From JBLHOS01 sp047623825 (GTDB lineage Bacteria; Pseudomonadota; Alphaproteobacteria; Rhodobacterales; Rhodobacteraceae): DNA of 13,846 nucleotides. The notes below the pieces were generated by a model. The model was not told the DNA's origin. It worked only from the letters and a program-made list of their open reading frames with translations, and did not search any database. Positions 12,574-13,846 of the stretch are shown in pieces (the stretch's first letter is position 1; each line of letters begins with the position of its first letter). The stretch lies in contig JBLHOS010000080.1 of NCBI GenBank assembly GCA_047623825.1, positions 1-13,846 of the forward strand, written 5' to 3'. Made by a program: the position numbers and the translations under genes.

Positions 12574-13846
12574 ATGACCGAATCCTTTGATCTGATCATC
12601 CGCAATGCGCGCATCGTGACCCCGTCGGGCGTGGTGGTGGGTGATCTTGCAACCTTGCATGGCCAGATTGCGGCTATCGGGCAATTCGCGGGAACCGCCG
12701 TGCAAGAGATTGATGCCGCGGGGCGCTATGTAATGCCGGGTGGCGTCGATCCGCATTGTCACATCGAACAGATGTCCGGCATGGGGGTATGGAACGCTGA
12801 TACCTTCGAGACAGCGACGAAATCTGCGGCGATGGGTGGAACAACCAGCGTTATCTCATTTGCGGCCCAGCAACAGGGCGAACCGCTGCGCCAAACCATC
12901 GCCAACTACGCCGCGCGGGCCGCCCGTGGCGCGATGATTGATCACGCCTTCCACATTACGGTCACGGATGTTGCGGTGCCTGAATTTGACCGAGATCTGG
13001 CCGATTTGATCTGTGCTGGGCACCGCTCTATCAAGGTATTTACGACCTATAATATTAAACTGTCTGATCGCGCCATTTTGGATCTGATGGTTCAGGCCCG
13101 AAGATCAGGCGCATTGGTCTGTGTGCATGCCGAAAACGACGATTTGATTGGCTGGACCCGCGATGGGTTGATCGCAGCGGGCTTGACTGCGCCTCATTAC
13201 CATCCTGTTTCACACCCACGCATGGCTGAGATCGATAGTGTTGAGCGGATGATCCGCTATGCTGAGTTTTTGGATCAACCGGTCATGCTGTTCCACATCT
13301 CTACCACAGAGGCGGTAGATGCGATTGCGCGCGCCCGCGGGCGCGGCGTGCCGGTTTGGGCTGAAACCTGTCCGCATTATTTGTTCATGACCGGCGACGT
13401 GATTGAGCAAGGTGCGCCCGAGGGCGGTAAATGGATGTGCTCCCCGCCTCAGCGCACAACGGACGATCAAATGGCCCTTTGGGCAGCCCTTGCGGCGGGT
13501 GATCTGCAAGTCGTCTCATCTGACCATGCACCCTACCGCTACGACGAAACTGGTAAGCTCTCAAATGGGCCGGATGCCGGGTTTCACCAGATTGCTAACG
13601 GACTGCCTGGGTTAGAGACGCGCCTGCCGCTGTTGTTTGATGCGATGGTTGCAAACGATGGGCTGGGGCCGATGGCCTTTGCGCAGATGACTGCGTCTGC
13701 GCCCGCAGCATTGTATGGATTGGCCGACAAAGGCCAGATCGCACTCGGCATGGACGCCGATCTGGTGATTTGGGATGACACAACGCCAAGAACATTTTGC
13801 AAGAATGATTTGCACGACAATGTTGGCTACAACCCGTGGGTCGGGC
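12574..13846 (+). CDS. Hydantoinase/dihydropyrimidinase-family amidohydrolase (C-terminus beyond the right edge)
   Basis: The family hydrolyses cyclic amides such as dihydropyrimidines and hydantoins in the cytosol with a two-metal centre. From ATG 12574, 424 codons are open to the edge, most of a protein usually 450-490 residues long. Metal ligands are all visible: His61 and His63 in GGVDPHCHIEQ, the carboxylated Lys154 in SIKVFTTYN, His185 in CVHAEND, His241 in LFHIS, and Asp317 in SSDHAP. Tyr159 matches the substrate-binding tyrosine, and AETCPHYL and CSPPQR are typical. The segment HCHIEQMSGMG differs from the usual HTHLE/HTHMD form and marks a subgroup whose substrate I cannot name. GGTGGGG precedes the start by about 4 nt. 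No ureidopropionase or transporter gene is in view; such partners could lie to the right. Confidence 0.9.
   Translation, partial: MTESFDLIIRNARIVTPSGVVVGDLATLHGQIAAIGQFAGTAVQEIDAAGRYVMPGGVDPHCHIEQMSGMGVWNADTFETATKSAAMGGTTSVISFAAQQQGEPLRQTIANYAARAARGAMIDHAFHITVTDVAVPEFDRDLADLICAGHRSIKVFTTYNIKLSDRAILDLMVQARRSGALVCVHAENDDLIGWTRDGLIAAGLTAPHYHPVSHPRMAEIDSVERMIRYAEFLDQPVMLFHISTTEAVDAIARARGRGVPVWAETCPHYLFMTGDVIEQGAPEGGKWMCSPPQRTTDDQMALWAALAAGDLQVVSSDHAPYRYDETGKLSNGPDAGFHQIANGLPGLETRLPLLFDAMVANDGLGPMAFAQMTASAPAALYGLADKGQIALGMDADLVIWDDTTPRTFCKNDLHDNVGYNPWVG

Overview
The window looks like a chromosomal segment of a marine alphaproteobacterium of the order Rhodobacterales (Roseobacter group). The evidence is the gene content and order (lptD-lptG-lptF divergent from pepA-holC, then a YheS-type ABC-F ATPase with marC), protein sequences typical of that group, and moderate GC. 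Genus cannot be fixed from the sequence. No tRNA, rRNA, CRISPR array, IS element or phage gene was found.

Layout. Minus strand, 1-3380: lptD (5' part only), lptG and lptF, overlapping genes for exporting lipopolysaccharide to the cell surface. Plus strand, 3521-5461: pepA (leucyl aminopeptidase) followed 6 bp later by holC (DNA polymerase III chi). Minus strand, 8564-5463: a probable operon of an ABC-F ATPase (YheS type), a MarC-family membrane protein and a membrane-anchored retropepsin-like aspartic protease, converging on holC with a 1-bp gap. Plus strand, 8670-9092: ndk, with a strong terminator. Minus strand, 9495-9111: a frameshifted DUF1304 membrane-protein gene, readable only by joining three frames. 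Plus strand, 9659-11524: a KefB/KefC-type K+/H+ antiporter. Minus strand, 11974-11525: a candidate 29-residue protein gene with its own promoter and ribosome binding site, then a TfoX C-terminal-domain protein. After about 600 bp of largely non-coding DNA, which holds an inverted repeat and a short coding-like remnant, comes the 5' part of a hydantoinase/dihydropyrimidinase-family gene running off the right edge.

Most of this is conserved housekeeping: envelope biogenesis, peptide turnover, replication, nucleotide pools and potassium/stress control. I do not see an undescribed multi-gene system. The items most worth a second look are the DUF1304 pseudogene, the small ORF with a promoter ahead of the TfoX-like gene, the TTG start of lptF beside an out-of-frame ATG, the coding-like remnant abutting the hydantoinase gene, and the atypical metal-site sequence of that hydantoinase.
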